A stretch of DNA of 64,000 nucleotides. It comes from an uncultured Oscillospiraceae bacterium (GTDB lineage: Bacteria; Bacillota; Clostridia; Oscillospirales; Oscillospiraceae). Both the position numbers and the translations under genes were made by a program. Shown here piece by piece: positions 1 to 7,717 of this stretch (positions within the stretch are counted from its first letter, which is position 1; each line of letters opens with the position of its first letter). The notes under the pieces were generated by a model. That model did no database searches and had not been told where the DNA came from. It was given only the letters and a program-made list of their open reading frames with translations. Where the stretch lies: NCBI GenBank assembly GCA_947629955.1, contig CANRFT010000004.1, forward strand, positions 1-64,000, given 5' to 3'.

Positions 1-409
1 ATAGTATATCCACCTTCTCAAAAAAATATTCCAAAAATTTTGAAAAAACTCTTGACAAACATCTGTTCCATGTGCTACCCTATAATAATCGCCCTCCATT
101 TGAGAACTCCAGTCAGGCGGGCGGGAGGACACTCTTTCTGTCCTCCGATACCATCCAAAACCGAATGATCGGCTGAACAGGATATGACTTTGCGATGACA
201 TGAGCAAGGCGACGCCGCGGTGAGACTCCGGGGCAGGAACGGGGTTCAGGCAGACCGGCGCTACATATAATTCCGAGCCAACGTATCAGTTTCCCATGGC
301 CTTTTTCCGCGAAGATGATCGACAGATTTCGCTCCGAAACAGCATGAACTTACATACCTGCCTTAAATTTTAAGGAGGCGGGAACATTATTTTTCGGAGG
401 TGATAAAAA
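1..409. other. Upstream region of mobile element 1, no convincing gene
   Basis: No ORF with credible family resemblance is visible here. The stretch holds a TTGACA hexamer at 52-57 and a TATAAT at 81-86, but the 23-base spacing is too long for a standard promoter. There is a hairpin from GAGGAC/GTCCTC near 124-145 and an A/T-rich palindrome CCTTAAATTTTAAGG at 361-375 just ahead of a strong ribosome binding site. It is probably leader or regulatory DNA of the mobile element, whose left end may lie outside the window. Confidence 0.35.
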
Positions 410-502
410 ATGTCGGGCATCATACAAGAGCGGAAAGGAGGCAGCAGAAATGGACGAATTGGAAATCGTCCGGGGAAGCGACGTACCGGTTCGGGAGGTT
501 GA
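410..502 (+). CDS. Possible 30-codon leader ORF overlapping the RepA-like gene
   Basis: A short ORF starts with ATG after a very good Shine-Dalgarno sequence (GGAGGTGATAAAAA) and ends inside the first codons of the RepA-like gene in another frame. The product would be basic and glycine/arginine-rich (begins MSGIIQERKGG). It carries the Shine-Dalgarno of the downstream gene within its own reading frame, so it could couple translation to the next gene. No family is recognised; it may be spurious. Confidence 0.25.
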   Translation: MSGIIQERKGGSRNGRIGNRPGKRRTGSGG

Positions 503-1310
503 ATGGCTGTGGTATCCGTATATCCCATACGGGAAGATCACGCTGGTCCAGGGCGACCCCGGAGACGGGAAAAGCACTTTTGTCCTGAACCTCGCCGCGA
601 TCCTCACCAGCGGGAGGCAACTGCCATTCACAGATGTAGCGCCGGAGCCTATGAACGTCATTTATCAGAATACGGAGGACGACGCGGAGGACACGGTCCT
701 GCCCAGGTTCCTCCAAGCGGGCGGTGACCCGAAACGGCTGTGCTTCATCCGGGAGGACCGGAAGGCGCTGACCTTTTCGGATGACCGCCTTTTCCGTGCC
801 ATCCGGCAGGTGGACGCACGGGTCCTGATCCTGGACCCGCTTTCGTCGTATATCGGCGGAGATGTGTCGCTGAACATGGCCAACGAGGTCCGGGCACAGT
901 TCAACCCGTTGATCCAGACGGCGAAAGAGACCGGCTGCGCCGTTATCGTCGTGGGGCACATGAACAAGCAGCGCGGTACGAAGGCGTTGTACCGTGCCAT
1001 CGGCTCCATCGACATCGTAGGCGCGGCCCGGAGCGCCCTGCTGATCGCCCGGACAGACAAGGACAGGCCGGACGAGCGCGTCATGGCGGTCCAGAAGTGC
1101 AACCTGGCCCCGCCAGGGCCAGCCGTCGTCTTTTCAGTCGGTGACAAGATCGAATGGATCGGACAGACGGACCGGACGGCGGACGACATCCTGAGCGGCA
1201 TCCCCGCACCACCTGGCAGGCCGGCGGCCAAAGCGAAGGAGGCAGAGGTACTGCTCAGGCCCTTCTTGCGGAGGGGCCGAGGCCCGCGGCGGAAGTATCC
1301 AATGTGCTGA
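450..1310 (+). CDS. RepA-like AAA_25 ATPase, C-terminus apparently lost by frameshift
   Basis: The product is a RecA-fold ATPase of the AAA_25/RepA-helicase type common on plasmids and Tn4451-like elements. A Walker A motif (GDPGDGKST, about residues 35-43) and a Walker B-like strand (VLILDPLSSY, about residue 130) are visible, followed by a VVGHMNK sensor strand. The start is ATG 450 with AAAGGAGG just upstream. The reading frame ends at 1310 in an arginine-rich tail (LRRGRGPRRKYPMC) that does not look native. In the frame shifted by minus one, from about 1250 to 1432, lies the winged-helix tail expected for this family (see next entry). The intact protein would be about 325 residues. The family is thought to act in replication initiation. 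The family assignment is firm; activity of this copy is doubtful. Confidence 0.8.
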   Translation: MDELEIVRGSDVPVREVEWLWYPYIPYGKITLVQGDPGDGKSTFVLNLAAILTSGRQLPFTDVAPEPMNVIYQNTEDDAEDTVLPRFLQAGGDPKRLCFIREDRKALTFSDDRLFRAIRQVDARVLILDPLSSYIGGDVSLNMANEVRAQFNPLIQTAKETGCAVIVVGHMNKQRGTKALYRAIGSIDIVGAARSALLIARTDKDRPDERVMAVQKCNLAPPGPAVVFSVGDKIEWIGQTDRTADDILSGIPAPPGRPAAKAKEAEVLLRPFLRRGRGPRRKYPMC

Positions 1311-1432
1311 ATGAACAAGGGATCAGCCAAAGGACCATGGAGAGCGTCAAGGCGGCCATGGGCGTCAGGTCGGACAAGCGGGGCGGGGCCTGGTTCTGGT
1401 CAATGCCGCAAGACCGCAATAAATCCGCGTGA
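1253..1432 (+). pseudogene. Out-of-frame C-terminal part of the RepA-like ATPase
   Basis: Read in the frame of codon 1253, the sequence gives a helical tail beginning with a 'AEGPRPAAEV' segment, then 'ISQRTMESVKAAMGVRS' and 'RGGAWFWSMP'. That is the usual helix-turn-helix ending of AAA_25 RepA-like proteins, where a 'GISxRTxxxAKxxLGVxS' pattern precedes a tryptophan-rich strand. It overlaps the unrelated end of the upstream frame, so a small indel near 1235-1260 is the simplest explanation. A sequencing error or programmed frameshift cannot be excluded. Confidence 0.6.
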
Positions 1433-1462
1433 CTGGCTTTTGCGGTGTTGATGGCCCTGTGT

Positions 1463-1492
1463 CAGTTGTATTTCTTGCGGCCTTGCGGGGTT
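1463..1492 (+). repeat. Direct repeat copy 1 of 2 (30 bases)
   Basis: This begins CAGTTGTATTTCTTGCGG and matches 1650-1679 at 27 of 30 bases. The core TTGCGGYCTTGCG is also present inverted at 1407-1423 in the tail of the ATPase gene. Copies of this kind around an origin are often iterons or hairpin arms. Confidence 0.6.
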
Positions 1493-1649
1493 CAACCCCG
1501 GTGTGACGGCAAAAACGTGCGAATTTGCCGTCACACAATTTGGGCCCAAAAGGGCAATGGCGGCAAAAAGCGCGGATTTTGCCGTCATTTCGTTGAGGGA
1601 CAAGCGGATTTGTCCAGGTTTTGGAGAAACCAAGGACCACACCCAGAGA

Positions 1650-1679
1650 CAGTTGTATTTATTGCGGTCTTGCGAGGTT
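1650..1679 (+). repeat. Direct repeat copy 2 of 2 (30 bases)
   Basis: This is the partner of 1463-1492. Its 17-base segment 1658-1674 is the exact reverse complement of 1407-1423, so the three copies could also form a large stem of about 250 bases span. Confidence 0.6.
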
Positions 1680-1925
1680 ATTTCCCATGCGACGGCGAAA
1701 AGCCGTCTATTTTTTTGCCCAAATCGACCCGATTGGCTGTCCAGATCTGTTGGTATCAAAAGTGATGCCAACTTCCGGTCCGCTGTCAAACATGGCATCA
1801 CTTCTGCTGCCAAGGGAAGCAGCTATGTCTTAACCAGCAACGAATTTGCTTGCGCAAATTCAGCCGGACAGGGGCCTCCGCCCCTATGACCCCGGTTCCA
1901 AACACAAAAGAATGGAGTGAAATCA

Positions 1926-2249
1926 TTGAGAAAGCGTGACCACAGAGTAGAGATCTATTTCAACGACGATGAGCTTGCCCGCCTCACGGAGCAGGTCCGC
2001 AAGTCCGGCCTATCCCGAGAACGATACTGCCGCCAGGTGCTGAACGGCTCAGAGGTTCGGGAGGCCCCGACAGCCGACGCGTTTGCACTCATCCGGGAGG
2101 TGCGCCGGGTAGGCAGCAACCTGGACCAGATCTTAGCCAAGGCCAACTCCATCGGCCTCCTGGACGTGCCGGAACTGCGACGGACTGCGGAGCGGATCAA
2201 CGCCGCGATGCTGACCGTCATGGACGCCTACGACACGGGGGTGGGTTGA
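1926..2249 (+). CDS. mobC: MobC-like relaxosome accessory protein
   Basis: This is a small basic protein of the MobC/plasmid mobilization family, which bends or opens oriT DNA and recruits the relaxase. The N-terminal half (EIYFNDDELARLTEQV, then SGLSRERYCRQVL) resembles a ribbon-helix-helix DNA-binding fold. The C-terminal half has the family pattern LIREVRRVGSNLDQILAKAN. TTG 1926 is preferred because GGAG lies eight bases upstream; GTG 1917 in the same frame is possible. The stop codon overlaps the ATG of the relaxase gene (TGATG), so the two are translationally coupled. The repeat-rich candidate oriT is immediately upstream. Confidence 0.82.
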   Translation: MRKRDHRVEIYFNDDELARLTEQVRKSGLSRERYCRQVLNGSEVREAPTADAFALIREVRRVGSNLDQILAKANSIGLLDVPELRRTAERINAAMLTVMDAYDTGVG

Positions 2250-3625
2250 TGGCTGTCACCTCTATCTGGCCGGTCAAGGGGCGTGTGAGCAAGGTCATCG
2301 AGTACGCCCGGAACCCGGAAAAGACCACCGAATACAGCGAACTGTCCGCCCTCCACGCCGTCGGGGACGTGATCGAGTACGCCGCTGATGAAATCAAAAC
2401 GGAACGGCGGGCCTATGTCACCGGCATCAACTGCGACGAGAGCCACGCCGTAGAACAGTTCATTCGCACAAAGCAGTTTTGGGGCAAGACCGAGGGGAGG
2501 ATGTGCTACCACGGCTACCAATCCTTCAAGGCGGACGAGATCACGGCGGAGACGGCCCACGAGATCGGCGTCAAACTGGCACAGGAGCTATGGGGCGACC
2601 GCTTCGAGGTGCTGGTGGCCACCCACTGCAATACCGGCCATTATCACAACCATTTTGTCCTGAACTCCGTGTCCCTCATGGACGGCAAGAAGTTCTACAA
2701 CTCCCCGGCGGACTACGCTAAAATGCGGGAGGTATCGGACCGGCTGTGTCGGGAGTACCGCATTTCAGTCGTGGAGCGTCCCCAGAACCTGACCAAGTCC
2801 TACACCGAGCGGATCGCGGAGCGGGAGGGGCGGCCCACCATCCGGGGGACTATCCGGGCGGACATCGACTCCGCCATCCTTACGACCATTTCTCCGAAAG
2901 GGTTTGTGCAGTTTCTCTCCGCAAAGGGCTATGAGTTCCGGTTTTACGGCGAGGACGGCAGGCCGCTGAAATACCCAAGTCTGAAGCCGCCGGGGGCCAA
3001 GGGGTTCTTCCGGTTCCACAAGCTGGGCCGGGGGTATTCCCTGGACGACATTCAAGATCGCATTCTGGGCAAATGGGAGATCGCCGACCCGTACCCGCCG
3101 GAGGAACGGGCGGAGGTCAGACGGTTCCGGGCAGAGAGCCAGCCGCCCTATGAACGACAGCGTTCTGGCCTCCAGTCGCTTTATCGCCGCTACTGCTTTG
3201 AACTTCACATCATAGAACGCCATCCGACATCCGCCAAGCGGGTGTCTATTTTTATGCGCGAGGATCTGGCAAAGCTGGACCGGCTGGACGCCCAGACCCG
3301 CTTTCTGGCCGCAAACGGCATCGAGAGCGTGGAGCAGTTGGCAACGAGACGCACAGAAATCACGACACAGATAGAGACCCTGACGACGGAGCGCCAGGGC
3401 CTCTACAACGAGATACGTCGCATCACTCGCACGGGAGAGGAACCTACTGAGCAGAAAGCCAGGAGAGATGAAATTACCGCACAACTTTCCGAACTGCGAA
3501 AGGATCTCCGCCTGTGCGACGGCATCGCGGAACGCTCCGCCCGGACGCGGGAGGAACTGGAGCGGTTCCTGGATGAACAGGAAAGAACAGGGAGAAAACG
3601 AACAGAAAGGAGTTATGAGCGTTGA
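2249..3625 (+). CDS. MobA/VirD2-family relaxase
   Basis: This is the DNA-nicking relaxase that starts conjugative mobilization. The N-terminal domain carries the histidine triad of MOB relaxases (THCNTGHYHNHF, about residues 130-141), which binds the catalytic metal. An early tyrosine or one of those near residue 20-30 would attack oriT. The C-terminal third (about 350-458) is charged and coiled-coil-like, rich in Arg and Glu, ending in a basic tail. The protein is about 458 residues, normal for relaxases of Tn4451/Tn4555-like elements. It overlaps mobC at its start and the ParB-like gene at its end (TTGA). No type IV secretion genes are seen nearby, so transfer would need a helper element. 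Confidence 0.88.
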   Translation: MAVTSIWPVKGRVSKVIEYARNPEKTTEYSELSALHAVGDVIEYAADEIKTERRAYVTGINCDESHAVEQFIRTKQFWGKTEGRMCYHGYQSFKADEITAETAHEIGVKLAQELWGDRFEVLVATHCNTGHYHNHFVLNSVSLMDGKKFYNSPADYAKMREVSDRLCREYRISVVERPQNLTKSYTERIAEREGRPTIRGTIRADIDSAILTTISPKGFVQFLSAKGYEFRFYGEDGRPLKYPSLKPPGAKGFFRFHKLGRGYSLDDIQDRILGKWEIADPYPPEERAEVRRFRAESQPPYERQRSGLQSLYRRYCFELHIIERHPTSAKRVSIFMREDLAKLDRLDAQTRFLAANGIESVEQLATRRTEITTQIETLTTERQGLYNEIRRITRTGEEPTEQKARRDEITAQLSELRKDLRLCDGIAERSARTREELERFLDEQERTGRKRTERSYER

Positions 3626-4452
3626 AAATAACAGATATTCCCATCACAAAACTTCACCCCTTTGAGGGACACCCTTACAAGGTCCTGGATGACGGGGAGA
3701 TGGACGACCTGACCGAGAGCATCCGGGAGAACGGCGTCTTGTCCCCCTTGATCGTGAGGCCGCTGGAGGGCACAGAAAATGAATACGAGGTGATCTCCGG
3801 CCACCGGAGACTTCACGCCGCGGAGAGGGCGGGGATGCAGAGCGTCCCCGCCTTTATCCATGAGATCGACCGTGATGAAGCGGCGGTCATGGTTGTGGAC
3901 AGCAACCTCCACCGGGAACACATCCTGCCCAGCGAGAAGGCGTTTGCTTACAAACTGAAGCTGGAGGCCCTGGCACACCAGGGCAAGACCTCTCGCCAAC
4001 TTGGCGAGAAGTGGAGTGTGGCACAGGTCAGTGAGGTGGCGAACGAGAGCCAACGGCAAGTCCACCGCTATATCCGCCTCACCAAGCTCGTCCCGGAGTT
4101 ATTGCAGATGATGGACGAGGGCCGCATCGCCTTCTCCGTGGGTGTGGAACTGTCCTTCCTCTCAGAACAGTCCCAGCGCGATCTGCTGGACGCCATCGAC
4201 CTCAACGACTGCACCCCCTCCTACTCCCAAGCCTGCCGGATGCACAAGGAGGCGGCCACCATCACCGCCGAGAGGATCTCGGAGATCATGGCCGAAGAAA
4301 AGCCCAACCAGCGGGAGCAGATACGGCTCCGCCGGGAGGACTTCCGAAAGTATTTCCCCACAAGCTACACCGACCAACAAATCATGCGAGACATCATGTG
4401 CGGGCTGGACCTGCTGAAACGCCAGCGGGACCGCAACCGTGACGCCAGATAA
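3622..4452 (+). CDS. ParB/Spo0J-like DNA-binding protein
   Basis: This has a ParB N-terminal domain with the CTPase-type motifs (YEVISGHRRLHAAERAG, about residues 58-74, and VDSNLHRE, about 93-100), followed by a helix-turn-helix segment (SVAQVSEVANESQRQVHRYIRLTKLVP). These proteins usually bind parS-like sites or act as accessory regulators on mobile elements. The start is TTG 3622, overlapping the relaxase stop. No ParA partner is present here. The protein is clearly related to the second ParB at 40171-41052 in the other element (shared HPF, SGHRR, VDSNL and RYIRLT motifs), although the two elements are otherwise different. Confidence 0.85.
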   Translation: MKITDIPITKLHPFEGHPYKVLDDGEMDDLTESIRENGVLSPLIVRPLEGTENEYEVISGHRRLHAAERAGMQSVPAFIHEIDRDEAAVMVVDSNLHREHILPSEKAFAYKLKLEALAHQGKTSRQLGEKWSVAQVSEVANESQRQVHRYIRLTKLVPELLQMMDEGRIAFSVGVELSFLSEQSQRDLLDAIDLNDCTPSYSQACRMHKEAATITAERISEIMAEEKPNQREQIRLRREDFRKYFPTSYTDQQIMRDIMCGLDLLKRQRDRNRDAR

Positions 4453-4462
4453 GGAGGCACCT

Positions 4463-4642
4463 ATGGAGAAAGATGAACTGACCCCGGAGGAATTCTATAA
4501 GGACTACGACGGCTTCACCATGCGCATCGGGGGCACCACCTACGAGGTGGGCCTCCACTTTGACCCCAAAGGGCGGCAGTGCGTATTGGAGCAGTTCATG
4601 GACCTGCTGGACAGATTTGAAACCGAGCAGAAGGCTTCGTAA
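4463..4642 (+). CDS. TnpW-like small transposon protein
   Basis: This is a 59-residue acidic protein whose central 'MRIGGTTYEVGLHFD' strand pattern matches the transposon-encoded TnpW family of Tn4451-like elements (IGGTTYxVxxHF followed by a short helix). ATG 4463 is chosen because AAGGAGG sits just upstream. It lies between the ParB-like gene and the serine recombinase, as tnpW-like genes often do. The function of the family is not established; a role with the recombinase is plausible but is inference. Confidence 0.65.
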   Translation: MEKDELTPEEFYKDYDGFTMRIGGTTYEVGLHFDPKGRQCVLEQFMDLLDRFETEQKAS

Positions 4643-4688
4643 AATATAATCGCCTTTGCAATGCCCGGTTGTCAGGAAAGGAGTTAAC

Positions 4689-6368
4689 ATGGCAGCAGCA
4701 AACAAATCAGGGCAGGAAGAAAAGATCACGGCGCTTTACGGGCGCCTCAGTGACGACGACGGGGTGGATATTGAGTCAAATTCCATCGCCCATCAGAGAA
4801 CCATCCTTCAGGACTACGCCCGTAAAAATGGCTATCTCCATCCCCAGTTTTTCTGCGACGACGGTGTGAGCGGGACCACCTTCGAGCGTCCCGGCTTCAA
4901 GGAGATGGAGGCGCTGGTGGAGGCAGGAAAGGTGTCCACGGTTATCGTCAAGGACCTCTCCCGGTTTGGCAGGAACTACCTGGAGGTGGGACGGTACCTT
5001 GAAGTCGTGTATCCCACGCTGGGGGTGAAATTCATTGCCATCCAAGAGAATGTGGACACCCTGGCCGGAACCGGCACAGAGATGATGCCGTTTCACAACA
5101 TTTTCAACGAGTGGTATGCCGCCCAGACCAGCAAGAAAATCCGGGCGGTGTGGGCCATGAAAGCATCCAAAGGGAAACGAATCAGCTCCGCCGTGCCATA
5201 CGGCTATGTGAAAGACCCCGACGACCATGAGAAATGGCACATCGACGAGCCTGCCGCTCAGGTGGTGCGGAAGATATACGCCCTATGCCTCGCCGGACGG
5301 GGACCGCAGCAGATCGCCAATCAGCTGGAAGATGAGCGCATCATGTGCCCCACCGCATATAGGCTCAATGCTGGACGCCCCGGAAGTCATCTGCCTCCGG
5401 CAGACCCGTATATCTGGAGTCCTGACACTGTAGCGCGGATTTTGGCTAACCACCAGTACACCGGTTGTACGGTCAATTTCAAGACCACCACCGTCAGCTA
5501 CAAGGTCCACAAGGAGGTCCACAAGCCGGAGGATGAATGGCAGATCATCCCCAACACCCAGGAGCCAATCATCGACGAGAACACCTGGCTTAGGGTGCAG
5601 GAGCTTCGGAGCAATAAGCGCCGTCCCACGGCCACAGGTCGAAAGAGCCTGTTTTCTGGGCTGGTCTACTGCTACGACTGCGGAGCGAAACTTCATTTCT
5701 CTGCCGCCAGGAGCCTGAAACGGAATCAGGAGTATTTTCGGTGTGCAAATTACAAATCCGGGCGAGGGAAATGTACCATCCATTTTATTCGGGACGTGGT
5801 GTTGGAGAAGATCGTCTATGAAGCTGTCTCCGGCTTGGCGGACTTTGTGCGGTGCTATGAGTCCGACTTTCTCATCATGCAGGAGCAAAAGGAAACCGTC
5901 ATGCGTAAGAAGGAGCTTCAGGCCGCAAAGAATCAGTTGGAACAGGCCAGACGGCGCGTGACCGAGATCGACCGCATTATCTCCCGAATCTACGAGGACA
6001 ACATCTCCGGTAAGATCTCCGATGAACGCTTCAGCAAGATGTCCGCGGCCTACGAGGCAGAGCAGAAAGAGTTGGAAAAGTCCATTACCTCCTGCGAGGA
6101 AAAGCTGAAGGAAGCAGACAAGGCCGCCATCGACCTGAGGATGCTTCTGAATGGTCTCAGAGAGTTTTCCATGGTTCGTGAACTCACCCCCACCATCGTC
6201 AACACCCTCATCCAGCGCATTGAGATCCACAACAACGATAAATCCAGCGGACATTGTTACGTCAAGGTGGACATCTACTTCACCGCCGTCGGCATGATCG
6301 ACATCCCTACAAAGCAGGAATTGGAACAACTGCGGGCCGACTACCTCAAGAGGATGCAGTCCGCATAA
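4689..6368 (+). CDS. TnpX-type large serine recombinase
   Basis: This is a site-specific recombinase that excises and inserts the element. The N-terminal resolvase domain has 'ALYGRLSDDDG' with the catalytic serine, then the DLSRFGRNYLEVG motif. The middle 'recombinase' domain spans about residues 165-300. A zinc ribbon follows (YCYDCG about residue 335 with a second cysteine pair near CANYKSGRGKC), then a long coiled coil at about 400-490. At 559 residues it is close to the usual TnpX length. ATG 4689 follows AAAGGAG, giving a better start than the upstream in-frame ATG 4656. It is the last gene of the element and is followed by a strong terminator. TnpX-type enzymes typically recombine at GA dinucleotides, so the right boundary should lie within about 100 bases downstream. 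Confidence 0.92.
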   Translation: MAAANKSGQEEKITALYGRLSDDDGVDIESNSIAHQRTILQDYARKNGYLHPQFFCDDGVSGTTFERPGFKEMEALVEAGKVSTVIVKDLSRFGRNYLEVGRYLEVVYPTLGVKFIAIQENVDTLAGTGTEMMPFHNIFNEWYAAQTSKKIRAVWAMKASKGKRISSAVPYGYVKDPDDHEKWHIDEPAAQVVRKIYALCLAGRGPQQIANQLEDERIMCPTAYRLNAGRPGSHLPPADPYIWSPDTVARILANHQYTGCTVNFKTTTVSYKVHKEVHKPEDEWQIIPNTQEPIIDENTWLRVQELRSNKRRPTATGRKSLFSGLVYCYDCGAKLHFSAARSLKRNQEYFRCANYKSGRGKCTIHFIRDVVLEKIVYEAVSGLADFVRCYESDFLIMQEQKETVMRKKELQAAKNQLEQARRRVTEIDRIISRIYEDNISGKISDERFSKMSAAYEAEQKELEKSITSCEEKLKEADKAAIDLRMLLNGLREFSMVRELTPTIVNTLIQRIEIHNNDKSSGHCYVKVDIYFTAVGMIDIPTKQELEQLRADYLKRMQSA

Positions 6369-6374
6369 AACGGA

Positions 6375-6404
6375 CAAGGTGCAGTCCCGAAAGACTGCAC
6401 CTTG
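6375..6404 (+). terminator. Hairpin terminator after the serine recombinase
   Basis: A perfect 12-base stem (CAAGGTGCAGTC at 6375-6386 with its complement at 6393-6404) closes on a six-base loop. It lacks a long T tract on the plus strand, but its position between converging genes fits transcription termination. Confidence 0.6.
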
Positions 6405-6470
6405 CCGTACATACAAAATGTTTCCTTATCCGGCCCGCCCAAATGGCAGAGGCGCGCTGTTTTTTATGCG
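6405..6470. other. Junction between mobile element 1 and the chromosome
   Basis: No gene is seen here. The right end of the Tn4451-like element must lie in or near this short stretch, because the next gene is an intact-looking glycerate kinase on the opposite strand. The exact end cannot be fixed because the left end is not identifiable in the window. Confidence 0.4.
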
Positions 6471-7700
6471 TTATCCAAGAAGTCCCACAGCCACGTCGTT
6501 GACGTTGGTCCCCGTAGGGCCGGTGAGGATCAGGCTGTCCACCGCTCCAAGGGCGCGGTAGGCGTCGTTTTCCCGCAGGACGGAAAAGGAATCCAGACCT
6601 TTTGCCCGCAGTTCCGAAAGAGTATCGCCGTCCACCATGCCGCCGGCGGCATCGGTGGGGCCGTCCGTTCCGTCGCTGCCCACACTGAACACCGCGGCGT
6701 TCAGTCCCGCGATCCCCGGCGCGGCGGCCAACGCCAGCTCCTGGTTCCGGCCCCCCAGCCCGCCGCCGGTCACATGGACCACCGTTTCGCCTCCGGCGAT
6801 GAAGGCCAGTTTTTTGCCGCAGCCCGCATGGGTGCGGAGGACGCTTGCCAGGAAGCGTCCGGCCTCCCGCGCCTCGCAGTCCAGATGATCGGTGAGCAGC
6901 AACGGCTCGTAGCCTAGGGCGGCGCACTCCCTTGCCGCCGCTGCGCACAGCTCCCGAACGCTGCCGGTGATCCGGGTAGTTACGTTATCCAGCGCCTTTG
7001 GCGTTTCGCTTCGCAGCAGTTCTCTGGCCCTGTCACTGAGCCGCAGCCGGTACTTTTCCGCGATGGCCAGGGCCTGTTCGCAGGTGGAGCTGTCGGGATA
7101 GGCGGGGCCGCTGGCGATCATGTCAAGCGGATCGCCCAGGATATCGCTGAGGACGACGCTGAACACCCTGGCCGGGACACAGGCCTGGGCGAACCGGCCG
7201 CCTTTGACGGCGGACAGCCGCTTGCGGACGGTGTTCATCTCCACGATGTCCGCCCCGCAGGAGAGCAGCTGCTGGGTGATATCCTGAAGCTCCCCGCCAG
7301 GGATCAGTGGCTTCTCAAAAAGGGCGCTGCCGCCTCCGGACAGCAGGAACAGCACCGAGTCCTCTGCCGAAAGGCCGCTCACCAGATCCAAAGCCCTCTG
7401 CGTGGCGGCAAAGCTGTTCCTATCCAGGACCGGGTGCCCCGCCTCGCAGCAGATCACGCCGGGGATATCTCCCATTACATGGCCGTACTTGGTCGCCACC
7501 ACGCCGCCATCCACGTTCCCAAGGGTGTCTACGGCGGCTTTCGCCATCTGCCAGCCCGCTTTGCCCGCGGCAATCAGCAGGATCCTCCCGCCGCCAAGGG
7601 AAAATTCTTTCAGGGCGCGGCGGACCGCCTCATCCGGCAGCACCGCCCGGATGCTGGCCTTCACGATCCGATCCGCATCCCCGCGAAGTTCTCTGTTCAT
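6471..7700 (-). CDS. Glycerate 2-kinase, MOFRL family
   Basis: This phosphorylates D-glycerate to 2-phosphoglycerate, feeding sugar-acid breakdown into glycolysis. The N-terminal DUF4147 domain has a glycine-rich 'LIAAGKAGWQMAKAA' segment and an 'LLSGGGSAL' loop; the C-terminal MOFRL domain shows 'AFIAGGETVVHVTGGGLGGRNQELAL' split motifs and ends in 'GPTGTNVNDV'. At 409 residues it is normal for GckA/TtuD-type enzymes. The ATG follows GGAGGAAGG. It is the last gene of a minus-strand run with GH2, MATE and the GHL6-like enzyme. A neighbouring aldolase or sugar-acid source is not obvious, so its exact feeder pathway is open. Confidence 0.88.
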   Translation of the reverse strand: MNRELRGDADRIVKASIRAVLPDEAVRRALKEFSLGGGRILLIAAGKAGWQMAKAAVDTLGNVDGGVVATKYGHVMGDIPGVICCEAGHPVLDRNSFAATQRALDLVSGLSAEDSVLFLLSGGGSALFEKPLIPGGELQDITQQLLSCGADIVEMNTVRKRLSAVKGGRFAQACVPARVFSVVLSDILGDPLDMIASGPAYPDSSTCEQALAIAEKYRLRLSDRARELLRSETPKALDNVTTRITGSVRELCAAAARECAALGYEPLLLTDHLDCEAREAGRFLASVLRTHAGCGKKLAFIAGGETVVHVTGGGLGGRNQELALAAAPGIAGLNAAVFSVGSDGTDGPTDAAGGMVDGDTLSELRAKGLDSFSVLRENDAYRALGAVDSLILTGPTGTNVNDVAVGLLG

Positions 7701-7717
7701 GTCCTTCCTCCGCTCTG

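Larger units (their letters stand above)
1401..1915 (+). other. Repeat-rich noncoding region, candidate oriT/origin
   Basis: No real gene is seen between the ATPase and mobC. The DNA is dense in symmetrical repeats. A perfect 13-base inverted repeat (GTGTGACGGCAAA at 1501-1513, its complement at 1524-1536) is followed by a near-copy (ATGGCGGCAAAA ... TTTTGCCGTCAT, 1557-1588) and a third GACGGCGAAAAGCCGTC palindrome near 1691-1707. A 30-base direct repeat occurs at 1463-1492 and 1650-1679 (27/30 identical), and 17 bases of it recur inverted at 1407-1423. Lying directly upstream of mobC and the relaxase, this is the expected place for an oriT, possibly together with a replication origin. Confidence 0.55.

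Noticed and set aside
52..86. Promoter TTGACA...TATAAT ahead of element 1 genes
   Set aside because: The spacing is 23 bases, well outside the 16-18 range, so it was not called as a promoter.
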